Assembly (NCBI GenBank): GCA_029975525.1
Contig: JARKOX010000187.1
Span: 1-61,097, forward strand
Reading direction: 5' to 3'
DNA from: Prolixibacteraceae bacterium
GTDB lineage: Bacteria; Bacteroidota; Bacteroidia; Bacteroidales; Prolixibacteraceae
DNA length: 61,097 nucleotides
In this document: piece after piece, positions 42,204 through 51,185 of the stretch
How positions within the stretch are numbered: position 1 is the stretch's first letter
Layout of the letters: the number at the start of each line of letters is the position of its first letter
Program-made: the position numbers and the translations under genes
The notes under the pieces: model-generated
The model's database searches: none
What the model was told of the DNA's origin: nothing
Seen by the model: the letters and a program-made list of their open reading frames with translations, nothing else

Positions 42204-43196
42204 ATGAAAGATAACTTAACCAGAAGAGATTTTTTGCGGACCGGTTCTGCTTTGGCAGCCGGTACCTTGCTGGCTGGCCCTGCTTTTGCCTCGGTGGCCG
42301 GGAAAGAGGAACTTTTTAAGATTTCGCTGGCCGAATGGTCGGTCAATAAGATGATCTTCGGCAAAGCCCGCGAGGCTGGCTGGGAGCAATTCGGGCGCAT
42401 GCTGAGCAATGATTTCGACAGCATTGAAAAAATGGCGGAGATGACCAATCTCGAATTTCCGGTTTTTGCCCGCAAGCTGGGGTTCGACGCGGTGGAATAT
42501 GTCAACACCTGCTTTTTTAACAAGGCCAAAAACCAGCAATACCTGGCCGAACTGAAAAAGGTGTGTAAAAACGAAGGTGTCAGGAGCCTGCTGATCATGT
42601 GCGACCAGGAGGGAATGGTTGGTCATCCCGAGCGGAAACAGCGGGAACAAACCCTGGAAAATCATAAAAAATGGATCGATGCGGCTGCATTTTTGGGCTG
42701 CCACTCCATCCGGGTCAACGCCGGCAGCCAGGGAACCTTTGAAGAGCAGCAGAAACTGGCCGCCGACGGCCTGCACCTGCTTTGTGAATATGGCGACAAA
42801 GCCGGGATCGATATTCTGGTGGAAAACCACGGCGGACTTTCGAGTAATGCCGAGTGGCTGGTTGGCGTGATGAAACTGACCAACCACCGGCGGGTGGGCA
42901 CCTTGCCCGATTTTGGCAACTTCCGCATCAGCCCCACGGAAACTTTCGACCGGTACAAAGGCGTTGAAATGCTCATGCCCTGGGCAAAAGGGGTGAGCGC
43001 CAAATCGAACGATTTTGACGCCAGCGGCAATGAAACGCAAACCGATTTCTACCGCATGATTCAGATTGTCCTCGACTCCGGTTTCCGCGGTTATATCGAC
43101 GTGGAGTATGAGGGAGAGAAACTTTCTGAAAAAGAGGGCATTCTGGCGACCAAAGTCCTGCTGGAGAAAGCCCGGGAGAGATATTCGAAAAAATAG
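42204..43196 (+). CDS. Tat-exported TIM-barrel protein (sugar phosphate isomerase/epimerase family)
   Basis: A 330-residue xylose-isomerase-like TIM barrel (AP endonuclease family 2 fold). The N-terminus has a twin-arginine signal (TRRDFLRTGSALAAGTLLAG), so the folded protein is probably exported with its metal. Barrel landmarks are LGFDAVEYVN, CHSIRVNAGSQG, IDILVENHGGLSSN, LPDFGNF and IDVEYEGE; Glu, Asp and His residues in these are the usual metal ligands. The family includes isomerases, epimerases and sugar-oxidation helpers, so a precise reaction cannot be given. It is divergent from the alpha-galactosidase gene and followed by a strong terminator. Confidence 0.85.
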   Translation: MKDNLTRRDFLRTGSALAAGTLLAGPAFASVAGKEELFKISLAEWSVNKMIFGKAREAGWEQFGRMLSNDFDSIEKMAEMTNLEFPVFARKLGFDAVEYVNTCFFNKAKNQQYLAELKKVCKNEGVRSLLIMCDQEGMVGHPERKQREQTLENHKKWIDAAAFLGCHSIRVNAGSQGTFEEQQKLAADGLHLLCEYGDKAGIDILVENHGGLSSNAEWLVGVMKLTNHRRVGTLPDFGNFRISPTETFDRYKGVEMLMPWAKGVSAKSNDFDASGNETQTDFYRMIQIVLDSGFRGYIDVEYEGEKLSEKEGILATKVLLEKARERYSKK

Positions 43197-43386
43197 TCAT
43201 TCAACCCGCAATTAAAAGGAGGTTTGTAGCCGGTCTGGATTTTATTGTTGCGACCTGAAACAAAGCGGTGTCAAATTCGTAACTATTGTTGGTTTTACAC
43301 CTTTCATTTAAAGTTGATTTAAAGGGTTGATTGGTTATTAACGTAGAAAGTTGTAAAGATCACCATTTGTTTGTCTTTCAAGAGGG

Positions 43387-43413
43387 AAGCGGTGGAAATC
43401 CACCGCTTTTTTT
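43387..43413 (+). terminator. Intrinsic terminator of the TIM-barrel gene
   Basis: A perfect 9-bp stem (aagcggtgg / ccaccgctt) with a four-base AAAT loop and a T-run of about seven. Its end overlaps the stop codon of the convergent GH38 gene. The 190 bases before it show no further gene. Confidence 0.85.
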
Positions 43414-46400
43414 ATGGCCACGAAATCTTGAAAAACTTCGATTCGAAGGGTTCCAGCTTCGTACTTCCACCGGTTATCTCATCGCCCAGAGCATCGACCT
43501 GCCTGATTTCAGGCAGCGTTCCGTCAAAGCGGGTGATCCTGAAATCTGCCGGCGCTCCCTCTGTTTCACGGACCTGGAGGATTGCCGAGGGTTGATTTTC
43601 AAGCGGGGTGATATTCACGAGCAGGATATTTTCGGGCCACCCTTCCAGCAACGATTTTTCGCCGGGGCTGCCTCCCTGGCCGCCACCGGGCAACACCCGC
43701 GCCAGCAATGGCATCCGGATTCCCCAGCCAAAACGGGCAGCCCAGCCCGGTGAGGTTTTGCCGGAGCTGGTCAGCGGATAACAGAAGGTGTGGCCGCCCC
43801 GCTGTTCGGCGTTGAAGTTGGTTGTCCAGTAGTTGTTCATCGGCCATCCGTAGAAATGGGTCGATTCGGGCAGGGCTCCTGCCTGGTAGCGGCCGGTGTT
43901 GATATTTCCGAACTGCATCAGCGGAGCTTCCAGCGTTCCCACCACAATCTGGGCATTTTCGCTGCTCAGACGGGCAAAATTTTGAACCGTGTTCCAGTCG
44001 TTGGCCGAGCCGGGAATCTGGTCGATGCCGGCCCTGACCACTCCTCCCTGCACATCAAAAGAGAGCGTACCACCGGGAAGTGTCAATGGAAAGGCGATAT
44101 AAACGGCTTCGGGATCGGTTACCGATTTTTTCAAAACGGAATAGATCAGGTCGATCCGTTTGGCCGTGTTGTAAAGTCTGATCTCCACGGTGATGCCGCC
44201 CTCGCCGATGGCTGCCGGGGAATCTCCTTTCAGAATGATGGCGTTCCACACGTCGCCGGTTTCCAGCCGTTCAAACCTGACACCGGCGAGCGGTTCGCGC
44301 CTGAAATTATTGAGCCGGAACGATTCCAGCTGCTGGCGGTTGCCCAGTGTTTCATAGATAAATTGGCCCAGTTTCCAGTTTGCTGCCGGGTCAATGAGTT
44401 CGCGGTTCAGCTCTTTGTCGAAAAGGGCTGAGACGGCGCCAGTGACCGTGTCGATGGTCACTTTGTACCATTGGTTTTCCAGCATGGTCACAGGCTTTTC
44501 CGTGGCTGCAGCGGGCATAACCGGCTTCTCCTTTTCTGCGGAAATGAGGTATTTCCGGAATCCGAAAACCGGGATATCATCGACCCAGATTCCCCAGTAT
44601 GTGCCGTCGGAACGGTGGGAGATGGCCTGCACGGGAATTTTTTTCCCCTGCGGGTCGGTGATCCGGAAGTTGGCGTAGCGGGGAATCAGTTGGTGGTCGA
44701 TGTACACCGGCACCAATCCGCTGCGGGGCCAGCTGAGGGTGTTGTAAACGACCAGCGAAGGCTCTTTTTCGCGTTCGAGGTGCGATTGCAGCAGGCCCAT
44801 GGTTTCTTCCCCGGCCATTTTGATACGACGGAAAGCTTCCCAGGCGTACGACTCTTTAATGGCGCGCTGTTCCATGGTCGTTTGGTGGAAAGGTTCGCGC
44901 ACACTTTCCGAGTAGCCCATGGTGTGTTCTGTATAAAAGAGCAGGGCGTTGTTGGCCAGTGCAATCCGTTGGGTGATCCCGGCGGGAAGAGGCGATCCCT
45001 GCAGGGCCGCCATGGTTAAACCACCGTTGGTAGCCAGCAGTTCGGCTGCTGCCTGCCGGGTTGCCGCCACTTCGCGGGCGGCGGCTCCAAATCCGTCGGT
45101 CCACCAGTCGGGCCAGGCGCCGCGGATCACTTCGAATTCCGCCCCGTGACGGGTTTCCATCTCTTCAAAAAATTCAGTAGCCGTGGCGGTTTTTAGTTGG
45201 GGCCAGCGGTATTTTTCGTTCCACTGCCGGATCATGTCACAAGCCAGGGTGGAGGGGGGTGAGTTGTCGGTCAGAAAACCGGAGTGCTGGATCGAGATGA
45301 GGTCGAACGGATATTTTTTGGCCTCCAGGTCGGTGAGATAGGTGAGGAGCTGATCTTCGAAGGCGTTAAAATCTTCGGCATGGATTTTAAAGACCGTGTT
45401 GCCGGTCATGTAGTGTTCGCCGCGGTAAGCCAGCATTCGTTTTCCGGAGGGCGATTCCCACCAGAAGAGGGTGGGCTTGTCGAAGCAGATCAGCGCCCGG
45501 TGGCCGTGTGTGCCCATGTTGAGGTAACGGATCCCCAGGTCGGCGTAAAAATCGTTGAGGCACCATCCAATTCCGTTGACGTCGTTTTGCATGGCTGTTT
45601 TTACCGGCAGGTTGTGCTGGCGGAACAGTTTCAGCGGTTCGAGCGAGGCCGCCAGAATCTGTTCATCGGGCATCTCGTCGAAGTTGAAGTACATGCCGGT
45701 GAGCTCAATTCGGCCCTCCTGCACCCGTTTTTTAAGCCGCTCGATTTGAGCAGCCGGCCGGCATTTCAGGTATTCGCCGACAGCCCACGAAGCCTCGCAG
45801 GTCCAGCGAAAGCGGGATGCCGCGGGATACGTGTCGGTCAGGTCGCAATAATCGAGCGCATAATCGATGTAGCGCAGGTGTTCGCCCAGAATTTCGGTCT
45901 GTGAACGGGTGTACCCGATATCGGTGTGCGAATGTTGCACGAAGTTTACCCGCCATTTTTTTGCCGGCGTCAGTACGATTTTTCCTTCCTGCGTAAAATG
46001 GCCGGCCACCAAACGCCAGTTTTTTTCCACCGGGCCCGAAACCAGCGGGAGCCCCACCTTCAGGTAGTTGTAGCCAAACTGCAGGGGAGCTTTTTTGAGC
46101 GGTTTCCCATCGATAAAAATGGTTGCCGTAACCGGTTTTCCGAAATAGAGGATACCGGCTACCGCCAGTTGTTTTTCGGCTCCGTTTTCGGCAAATAGCG
46201 CCGGGAAAGTTTTAAAGGTGAGTCCGTTTTCCAACGGAAACCGGAAAGTCATGTACCACGAGGTTAGTCCGGCGTTGCTGCCCTGCATTTTCAGCCGGAG
46301 GGGGTTGCCGGGCGTTAACAGGGCGGCCGGCATTTTCAGAAACATAAACCCGAAGCGGTCGCCGTGCTGGTCGGTCAGCTCTTTGCGGAACCCAAGTGTT

Positions 46401-46783
46401 GCGCCGTTCTCATTTTCCAGCTGCCACTGGTCGGTTCCGTCAACCCAGAACGAGAAGAGCGGCGACCCTGCGGCCGAGAGGTCGAAGCGGGCGCGTCCGG
46501 GACTGGAGCCCAACCCGGCCAGCCACACAAACGTGACATATTTCCCCTTGATCTTCTCCGGAACCGGGGCGGTTTCCCATTCCATCTCCGAATTGCCGTC
46601 GGTGGCGCGGATCAGCAGCGATTCGCGGGCCAGCGGGATTGAGGAGTGGTAGCTGAAATTTTCTCCTGAAATTTCGCGGGAAAAACCGTTTACCCACTGT
46701 TCTCCGGCCAGAATTACCGGTTGGGCGGCTGCGCCTGTTGCCAGGAGAAGGGCAGCCAGCAGGCTGGTTAGTTTTATCTTCAT
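43412..46783 (-). CDS. Exported GH38-type alpha-mannosidase-like protein
   Basis: A 1123-residue secreted or periplasmic protein with a signal peptide (about 1-20, ending TGAAA). A beta-rich N-terminal region (about 25-275) of unassigned family comes first. A GH38-like catalytic barrel starts at VNFVQHSHTDIGYT, whose H286 and D288 match the zinc ligands of the family. A candidate nucleophile Asp lies in AMQNDVNGIGW. A helical middle domain and C-terminal beta sandwiches follow. Family members hydrolyse alpha-mannosidic bonds with retention. The sequence is divergent and longer than most bacterial GH38 enzymes, so a DUF5054-like relative is an alternative label. It is second in a two-gene operon, 21 bases after a GH92 mannosidase gene, which supports a mannose substrate. 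Confidence 0.82.
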   Translation of the reverse strand: MKIKLTSLLAALLLATGAAAQPVILAGEQWVNGFSREISGENFSYHSSIPLARESLLIRATDGNSEMEWETAPVPEKIKGKYVTFVWLAGLGSSPGRARFDLSAAGSPLFSFWVDGTDQWQLENENGATLGFRKELTDQHGDRFGFMFLKMPAALLTPGNPLRLKMQGSNAGLTSWYMTFRFPLENGLTFKTFPALFAENGAEKQLAVAGILYFGKPVTATIFIDGKPLKKAPLQFGYNYLKVGLPLVSGPVEKNWRLVAGHFTQEGKIVLTPAKKWRVNFVQHSHTDIGYTRSQTEILGEHLRYIDYALDYCDLTDTYPAASRFRWTCEASWAVGEYLKCRPAAQIERLKKRVQEGRIELTGMYFNFDEMPDEQILAASLEPLKLFRQHNLPVKTAMQNDVNGIGWCLNDFYADLGIRYLNMGTHGHRALICFDKPTLFWWESPSGKRMLAYRGEHYMTGNTVFKIHAEDFNAFEDQLLTYLTDLEAKKYPFDLISIQHSGFLTDNSPPSTLACDMIRQWNEKYRWPQLKTATATEFFEEMETRHGAEFEVIRGAWPDWWTDGFGAAAREVAATRQAAAELLATNGGLTMAALQGSPLPAGITQRIALANNALLFYTEHTMGYSESVREPFHQTTMEQRAIKESYAWEAFRRIKMAGEETMGLLQSHLEREKEPSLVVYNTLSWPRSGLVPVYIDHQLIPRYANFRITDPQGKKIPVQAISHRSDGTYWGIWVDDIPVFGFRKYLISAEKEKPVMPAAATEKPVTMLENQWYKVTIDTVTGAVSALFDKELNRELIDPAANWKLGQFIYETLGNRQQLESFRLNNFRREPLAGVRFERLETGDVWNAIILKGDSPAAIGEGGITVEIRLYNTAKRIDLIYSVLKKSVTDPEAVYIAFPLTLPGGTLSFDVQGGVVRAGIDQIPGSANDWNTVQNFARLSSENAQIVVGTLEAPLMQFGNINTGRYQAGALPESTHFYGWPMNNYWTTNFNAEQRGGHTFCYPLTSSGKTSPGWAARFGWGIRMPLLARVLPGGGQGGSPGEKSLLEGWPENILLVNITPLENQPSAILQVRETEGAPADFRITRFDGTLPEIRQVDALGDEITGGSTKLEPFESKFFKISWP

Positions 46784-46804
46784 TTGATTCAGGTTTATCG
46801 GTGG

Positions 46805-49177
46805 TTATTTCAGCGCTTCGGTGCTCATGGACGGCGGCGGCTGAATCCCGAATGTACGGTTGGGTTCGGCGCCCATGGTAAAGTGGAGCTTGCCTCCACG
46901 GAGCAGCTCTTGCCGGCTCATCCAGCAGGAATTGATCTGCCGGCCGTTAAATTCAAGATTTTGGATGTACACCTTTTCAGGAGCATTGCCGGTTGTTTCA
47001 ATGACCAGCTTTTTCCCCGGGTAATAGTTGGGGTCGAGCTGGATGGTCACTTTCCGGAATAACGGACTTCCAAACTGGAAGGTGGGATTTTGGGCAGCGT
47101 GACCCTGAACGTCGAAAAGTCCCAGGGCAGCCATCACATACCAGGCGCCCAGTTGTCCCTGGTCTTCGTCCTGTCCCATTCCATATCCGTGCAGAGGATC
47201 GGTTCCGTAGAATTCATTGCAGATGGCGCGGGTCCATTTTTGCGAGAGCCACGGTTGTCCGCTGTAATTGAAAAGCCACGAGTCGTGCAGGCAGGGCTGG
47301 TTGCCGTGGTTATACTGTTTTTCAATTCCCGAGAAGCTGTGTATTTCGTCCGATTTGCCGCCGAAAGCGCTGACTTGGGCGTTGGTGAACATGTCGTCCA
47401 GGCGGCGGTTAAATTCGTCCTGCCCCATCAGTTTAATCAGTCCGGCCACGTCGTGCGGGACATACCAGGTGTATTGGAAAGCATTTCCTTCCTGAAAACC
47501 GTCCCAGGCTTTCATCGGGTTGAAATCGGGGATGAAAGAGCCATCTTCCTTTTTGGGACGGATAAATCGGGTTTCCGGGTCGAACAGATTTTGGTAATAG
47601 GCAGCCTGTTTCATCAGCTTGTCATAGTCGGCCTGTTTTCCGAGCGATTTGGCCATTTGGGCCACGGCATACGAACTGAAACTGTATTCGAGTGTGTGCG
47701 AGGCGCCGAAGTTGAAGGCCCACCCGTTCGACAAAATGGTGTCTTTGTAAGGAACAAAGCCGTTTTGGACGAAATAGTGCAGGTCGTATTTCCCGTTTCC
47801 AAGGTTACGCCCGTGGTATTCGACTTCGTTTTTCAGCGCTGCTTCGTAGCCGGTCTGCACCTCAAAATCGCGGATTCCGCAGTTGTAGGCCGAGGCGAGG
47901 AGCAGTCCCTGGAAGTTGGTTTGCACGCCGTTGGTGTACACTCCGGCAGCTTCGCCATCGTGCAGCCAGCCGCGGTTTTTGTAAAAGTCGATGTTGGATT
48001 GGACATACTCCCTGAAATAGTCGGGATAGCCCAGCGCCCACAACTGGCTCAGGTTCCAGAAACCGCCCCAGATACCGTCGGTGTTGAAGTGGCGGTATTG
48101 CGGGTGGCCGTCGGGACCTGCCGGGATTTGTCCGATGCCCCCGTCAGCCAGCGGGTACTGTCCGTTCACATCGCTTGAAATACCGCGTCCCAGCAGGGCG
48201 TGATACAAGCCGGTGTAGAATTTCACCAGGTTCAGGCTGTCCGGATCTTCGACAACGATACGTCCGAGTTTTTCGTTCCAGGCCTTTCGGGCAGCTTCCC
48301 GGACCGCATCAAAAGTTTTTCCTGCCGATTCGGTTTGCAGGTTCAGCCGGGCATTTTCAACAGACGTGTAACTCAGGCCGGTTTTGATTTCCAGGATTTC
48401 ACCTTCGTGCATCGAAAAACGGAGAAACAGGCCGTTGTTGACGCCTTGGGTTACGGAAAGACCGGGATGCCGGAGGGTGTCGGTAAAGGCGCCGGTTTCG
48501 ACGGGTTGTTTGCTGAGTTGCGCGACAAAGTACATTTTTACCCGCTTGCCGGGGTCGCAAAATTTGGCATACTCGGGATAGGTTTCCACGTAACCTTCCA
48601 CTTCGTTGCCGTTGACCACGCGGGCAAAAGCTTCGGTTACATCGCTGCTTTCACCCTGTTTGTGGCCCACGTCGATAATCAGGTGGGCCTGGCTGGTTTC
48701 AGGGAAGGTGTAGCGGTGAAACCCCACCCGTTCGGTTGCCGTCAGTTCGGCTTTGATGCCATAATCTTTCAGGAAAACCGAATAGTAACCGGGTTCGGCG
48801 TGCTCATCGGCTTTGTCGAAGCGCGACCGGTAGCCGGCATCCGGATTTTCGAGCGTCCCGGGAATGGTTTGCAGCGATCCGGTTATTGGCATAAAAACCA
48901 CGCCGCCAACCTGAAATTCGTGGAAGTGGCCGAATCCTTCGATCGAGGTGTGGCGGTCGTCGTAACCGCAGGGGCCCCAGCTTCCCGGACTTCCGTAGGC
49001 ATTGGTGTGCGGCGCCAGTTTGGCCATTCCAAACGGAACAGCAGCAGGAGTGTAGAAAAACCAGCGCCCGTGGACCGATCCGATTTGCGGATCAACATAC
49101 TGCACGGCGTTGAAGGGCGTTTCGCGACAGGAAGCCAGGAACAGGAGCAGGAGGAGGATCAGCCAATATCGTTTCAT
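46805..49177 (-). CDS. GH92 family alpha-mannosidase, lipoprotein
   Basis: A 790-residue exo-acting, calcium-dependent inverting alpha-mannosidase. The signal LILLLLLFLASC ends in a lipobox Cys (C17), so it should sit on a membrane, possibly the cell surface. The N-terminal beta sandwich begins YVDPQIGSVHGRWFFYTPAAVPFGM. The (alpha/alpha)6 catalytic domain contains HFNTDGIWGGFWNL, GNAFQYTWYVPHD (region of the catalytic acid) and GQDEDQGQLGAWYV (region of the base Asp). Linkage specificity (1,2, 1,3 or others) cannot be read. It is first in the operon with the GH38 gene, with its own -7 box. Confidence 0.94.
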   Translation of the reverse strand: MKRYWLILLLLLFLASCRETPFNAVQYVDPQIGSVHGRWFFYTPAAVPFGMAKLAPHTNAYGSPGSWGPCGYDDRHTSIEGFGHFHEFQVGGVVFMPITGSLQTIPGTLENPDAGYRSRFDKADEHAEPGYYSVFLKDYGIKAELTATERVGFHRYTFPETSQAHLIIDVGHKQGESSDVTEAFARVVNGNEVEGYVETYPEYAKFCDPGKRVKMYFVAQLSKQPVETGAFTDTLRHPGLSVTQGVNNGLFLRFSMHEGEILEIKTGLSYTSVENARLNLQTESAGKTFDAVREAARKAWNEKLGRIVVEDPDSLNLVKFYTGLYHALLGRGISSDVNGQYPLADGGIGQIPAGPDGHPQYRHFNTDGIWGGFWNLSQLWALGYPDYFREYVQSNIDFYKNRGWLHDGEAAGVYTNGVQTNFQGLLLASAYNCGIRDFEVQTGYEAALKNEVEYHGRNLGNGKYDLHYFVQNGFVPYKDTILSNGWAFNFGASHTLEYSFSSYAVAQMAKSLGKQADYDKLMKQAAYYQNLFDPETRFIRPKKEDGSFIPDFNPMKAWDGFQEGNAFQYTWYVPHDVAGLIKLMGQDEFNRRLDDMFTNAQVSAFGGKSDEIHSFSGIEKQYNHGNQPCLHDSWLFNYSGQPWLSQKWTRAICNEFYGTDPLHGYGMGQDEDQGQLGAWYVMAALGLFDVQGHAAQNPTFQFGSPLFRKVTIQLDPNYYPGKKLVIETTGNAPEKVYIQNLEFNGRQINSCWMSRQELLRGGKLHFTMGAEPNRTFGIQPPPSMSTEALK

Positions 49178-49238
49178 AACCGTTTTTTTAAGGTGAAAAC
49201 TACGTTTTTCAAGAGTAAAAATGCCAGGAACATCATCG

Positions 49239-49246
49239 CAAAAATA
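49239..49246 (-). promoter_or_regulatory. -7 box for the GH92-GH38 operon; gap 49178-49504
   Basis: The minus strand reads TATTTTTG, an exact TAnnTTTG, giving a leader of about 55 bases. The 327-base gap otherwise holds only the terminator of the preceding operon at its far end. No other gene or repeat was seen in it. Confidence 0.45.
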
Positions 49247-49450
49247 GTTTGTTTTTTGCTGCGATGGCGGTATGCTAAGTTACAGGATGATTGGGGATTT
49301 TTATTCTTTTTCGGAAAGTGTTTCCTGCTGAAAGTTTGATGGCAGGCGTGGTTGCAGGCCCGGCCCGGTTTTACCGGAGAGTGCCTTTGGAATCTGGTCA
49401 CTTTTTTCCGGTTGGGTGGAGAGCCGGAAAAGTGAAGCAGAGGTACGGTG

Positions 49451-49484
49451 AAAAAGAAACAGGGGAGATTGCTCCCCCCTGTTT
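49451..49484 (-). terminator. Terminator of the SusCD operon
   Basis: A 9-bp stem (aaacagggg / cccctgttt, arms 49457-49465 and 49476-49484) is followed on the minus strand by CTTTTT. It lies about 20 bases past the DUF4998 gene and separates the SusCD operon from the mannosidase operon. Confidence 0.75.
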
Positions 49485-49504
49485 ACTCACGCAGGCAGTT
49501 ATTT

Positions 49505-51151
49505 TTACTCTTTGGTAAACCTGATATTTGAAATGTAATACGGAATGTCCTGTTTGAAGTCAAAGTTTGGCTCCTGTCCGATGTTAAACACGATCACCCT
49601 GTTGTGTTTACCCAATGCTCCGGAAAGGTCGATTTTTATATCGATCCATTTTTCGAGCGAGTTGTCATCGAGACAGGGGGGCTTCATATCCCAGTACTCC
49701 TGTCCGAAGTCGCTGTTGCCTGCAAACGACCACATCCGGTTCATCACCCGTACCCAGAAACATTTGTAGGGTGCATATGATCCCTGGAAATAGCTGTTGT
49801 TCGGAGCATAAATTTTCATCTGCAGATATTTGTACTCCTTGACATTAAACTGGTATTCGCGGGGAAGTGCAAGGACGAATGAAGCGCTTCTTTTCTTCAG
49901 GACCAGTTTGTAGATATTTTCGAGACCTTCGCCGGCGGGCGCATCGGTAGCCGGATAGGTAATGTCGATTGTCCAGTTGTTGTCCTGAACGATACCATTC
50001 AGCTGGAACTGATTTTCAACCATCACCGAACTCGGGCCATGTACCAGTTCAACAATGCCTTTGTCGACATACGGGGCCAACAGTTTATCCAGTCCCATGG
50101 TGTTGGGGCGGTAATAAACTTTTTCGAGCATACCGGCTTCAAGAAGGTCTTTCAGCGCCTGCTGGTTTCCGCTGGAAATATCCGATACTTTCCGCATGAA
50201 GGGCGCATAGTCGCCACCGCCAATCACATCCCTGACGGAGTTGCGGTCATAAACCAGCTCCGGAAGTTTAAACTTATCGGCGCCGGTCAGGTCGAGAACT
50301 TTCAGGTTGGGGAAGTAGAACAGGTCCTGAAGCGAGTTGGCATGAACCGGATATACCAATTTGGTAAAGGCGGCTACCCCGTCAGCTGTAAAGGTTGTAA
50401 CACCGTTGGCTTCCAGGATGCTTCTTTCAGCAGCCGGAAACGGGGTGGAACTGGTGGGCATTTTAACCGTTATTTTATCGGCAAAGTAAACGGTATCAAT
50501 GATAGGTACCCGGTTAACTTTCGGAATAATCTTGTATTCCATTTTTATGTCGACGGATTGCCCCGGATTGAGGCCGCCGACAAAAAACCTGGAGTCTGTT
50601 CCGCGGACGCCTTTCCGCACCTGGCCGTCTTTGTCGGTATATTCAAACGACAATCCGTAATAGTTGAGGAGCACGGAAGAGATGCCGTTGGGCCAGTCGA
50701 TAACGGCTGCCGAAGGAGATGACATTACCCGCGGAGGAGCAATTGCAAAAGCTTCCAGATCGGATTTGGTAAACGGAATCAGGGCAATTTCCTGCGGAAC
50801 CGATTTGTTTTCATATTCATCGATGGTGTAAATCCTAAAACGATAGAGTTTGGGCTGCGTAAGGTTTTTGATATTCACATACGAAACCAGCGAGTCGATG
50901 ACGATTTTCTGGTCGTCGTATTCCACCACGGTTTTTTTGGCTTTCCCCATGTTGATCTCCTTGCTGGAGATGCGGCCAGCCTTCAAGAGGTCAATTTCAA
51001 CCCGTTCGAAGCCGATGTGTCCAACGATGGTGTCGAATTTTGCCGGATATACGATCTCTCCTTCAAACTCTGCCTGCCGGTCATACATGCTATCGCACGA
51101 CCAGAGCAATGCCGTTGAAACAATTAATAAAAGGGATACTATTTTTCTCAT
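49505..51151 (-). CDS. DUF4998 surface glycan-binding-like lipoprotein
   Basis: A 548-residue predicted lipoprotein; the signal MRKIVSLLLIVSTALLWSC ends in a lipobox. A DUF4998-like beta region (about 20-225, with fibronectin-type strands such as YRFRIYTIDEYENKSVP) is followed by a middle part with a leucine-rich-like stretch (LQDLFYFPNLKVLDLTGADKFKLPEL). The C-terminal beta-sandwich (about 385-548, rich in Trp, Tyr and Phe, e.g. CFWVRVMNRMWSFAG) may bind sugar. The place after SusD and the DUF5000 protein matches surface glycan-binding proteins of mannan/N-glycan loci such as the BT3983-BT3994 region of B. thetaiotaomicron. That parallel is from knowledge of the locus, not an alignment. No catalytic motif is seen. 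Confidence 0.75.
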   Translation of the reverse strand: MRKIVSLLLIVSTALLWSCDSMYDRQAEFEGEIVYPAKFDTIVGHIGFERVEIDLLKAGRISSKEINMGKAKKTVVEYDDQKIVIDSLVSYVNIKNLTQPKLYRFRIYTIDEYENKSVPQEIALIPFTKSDLEAFAIAPPRVMSSPSAAVIDWPNGISSVLLNYYGLSFEYTDKDGQVRKGVRGTDSRFFVGGLNPGQSVDIKMEYKIIPKVNRVPIIDTVYFADKITVKMPTSSTPFPAAERSILEANGVTTFTADGVAAFTKLVYPVHANSLQDLFYFPNLKVLDLTGADKFKLPELVYDRNSVRDVIGGGDYAPFMRKVSDISSGNQQALKDLLEAGMLEKVYYRPNTMGLDKLLAPYVDKGIVELVHGPSSVMVENQFQLNGIVQDNNWTIDITYPATDAPAGEGLENIYKLVLKKRSASFVLALPREYQFNVKEYKYLQMKIYAPNNSYFQGSYAPYKCFWVRVMNRMWSFAGNSDFGQEYWDMKPPCLDDNSLEKWIDIKIDLSGALGKHNRVIVFNIGQEPNFDFKQDIPYYISNIRFTKE

Positions 51152-51185
51152 AAATGTCAATCTTTAATAGTTCATGTTAACGGAC

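Noticed and set aside
47090-48178. 362-codon plus-strand frame opposite the GH92 gene
   Set aside because: Shadow frame; the GH92 motifs lie on the other strand.
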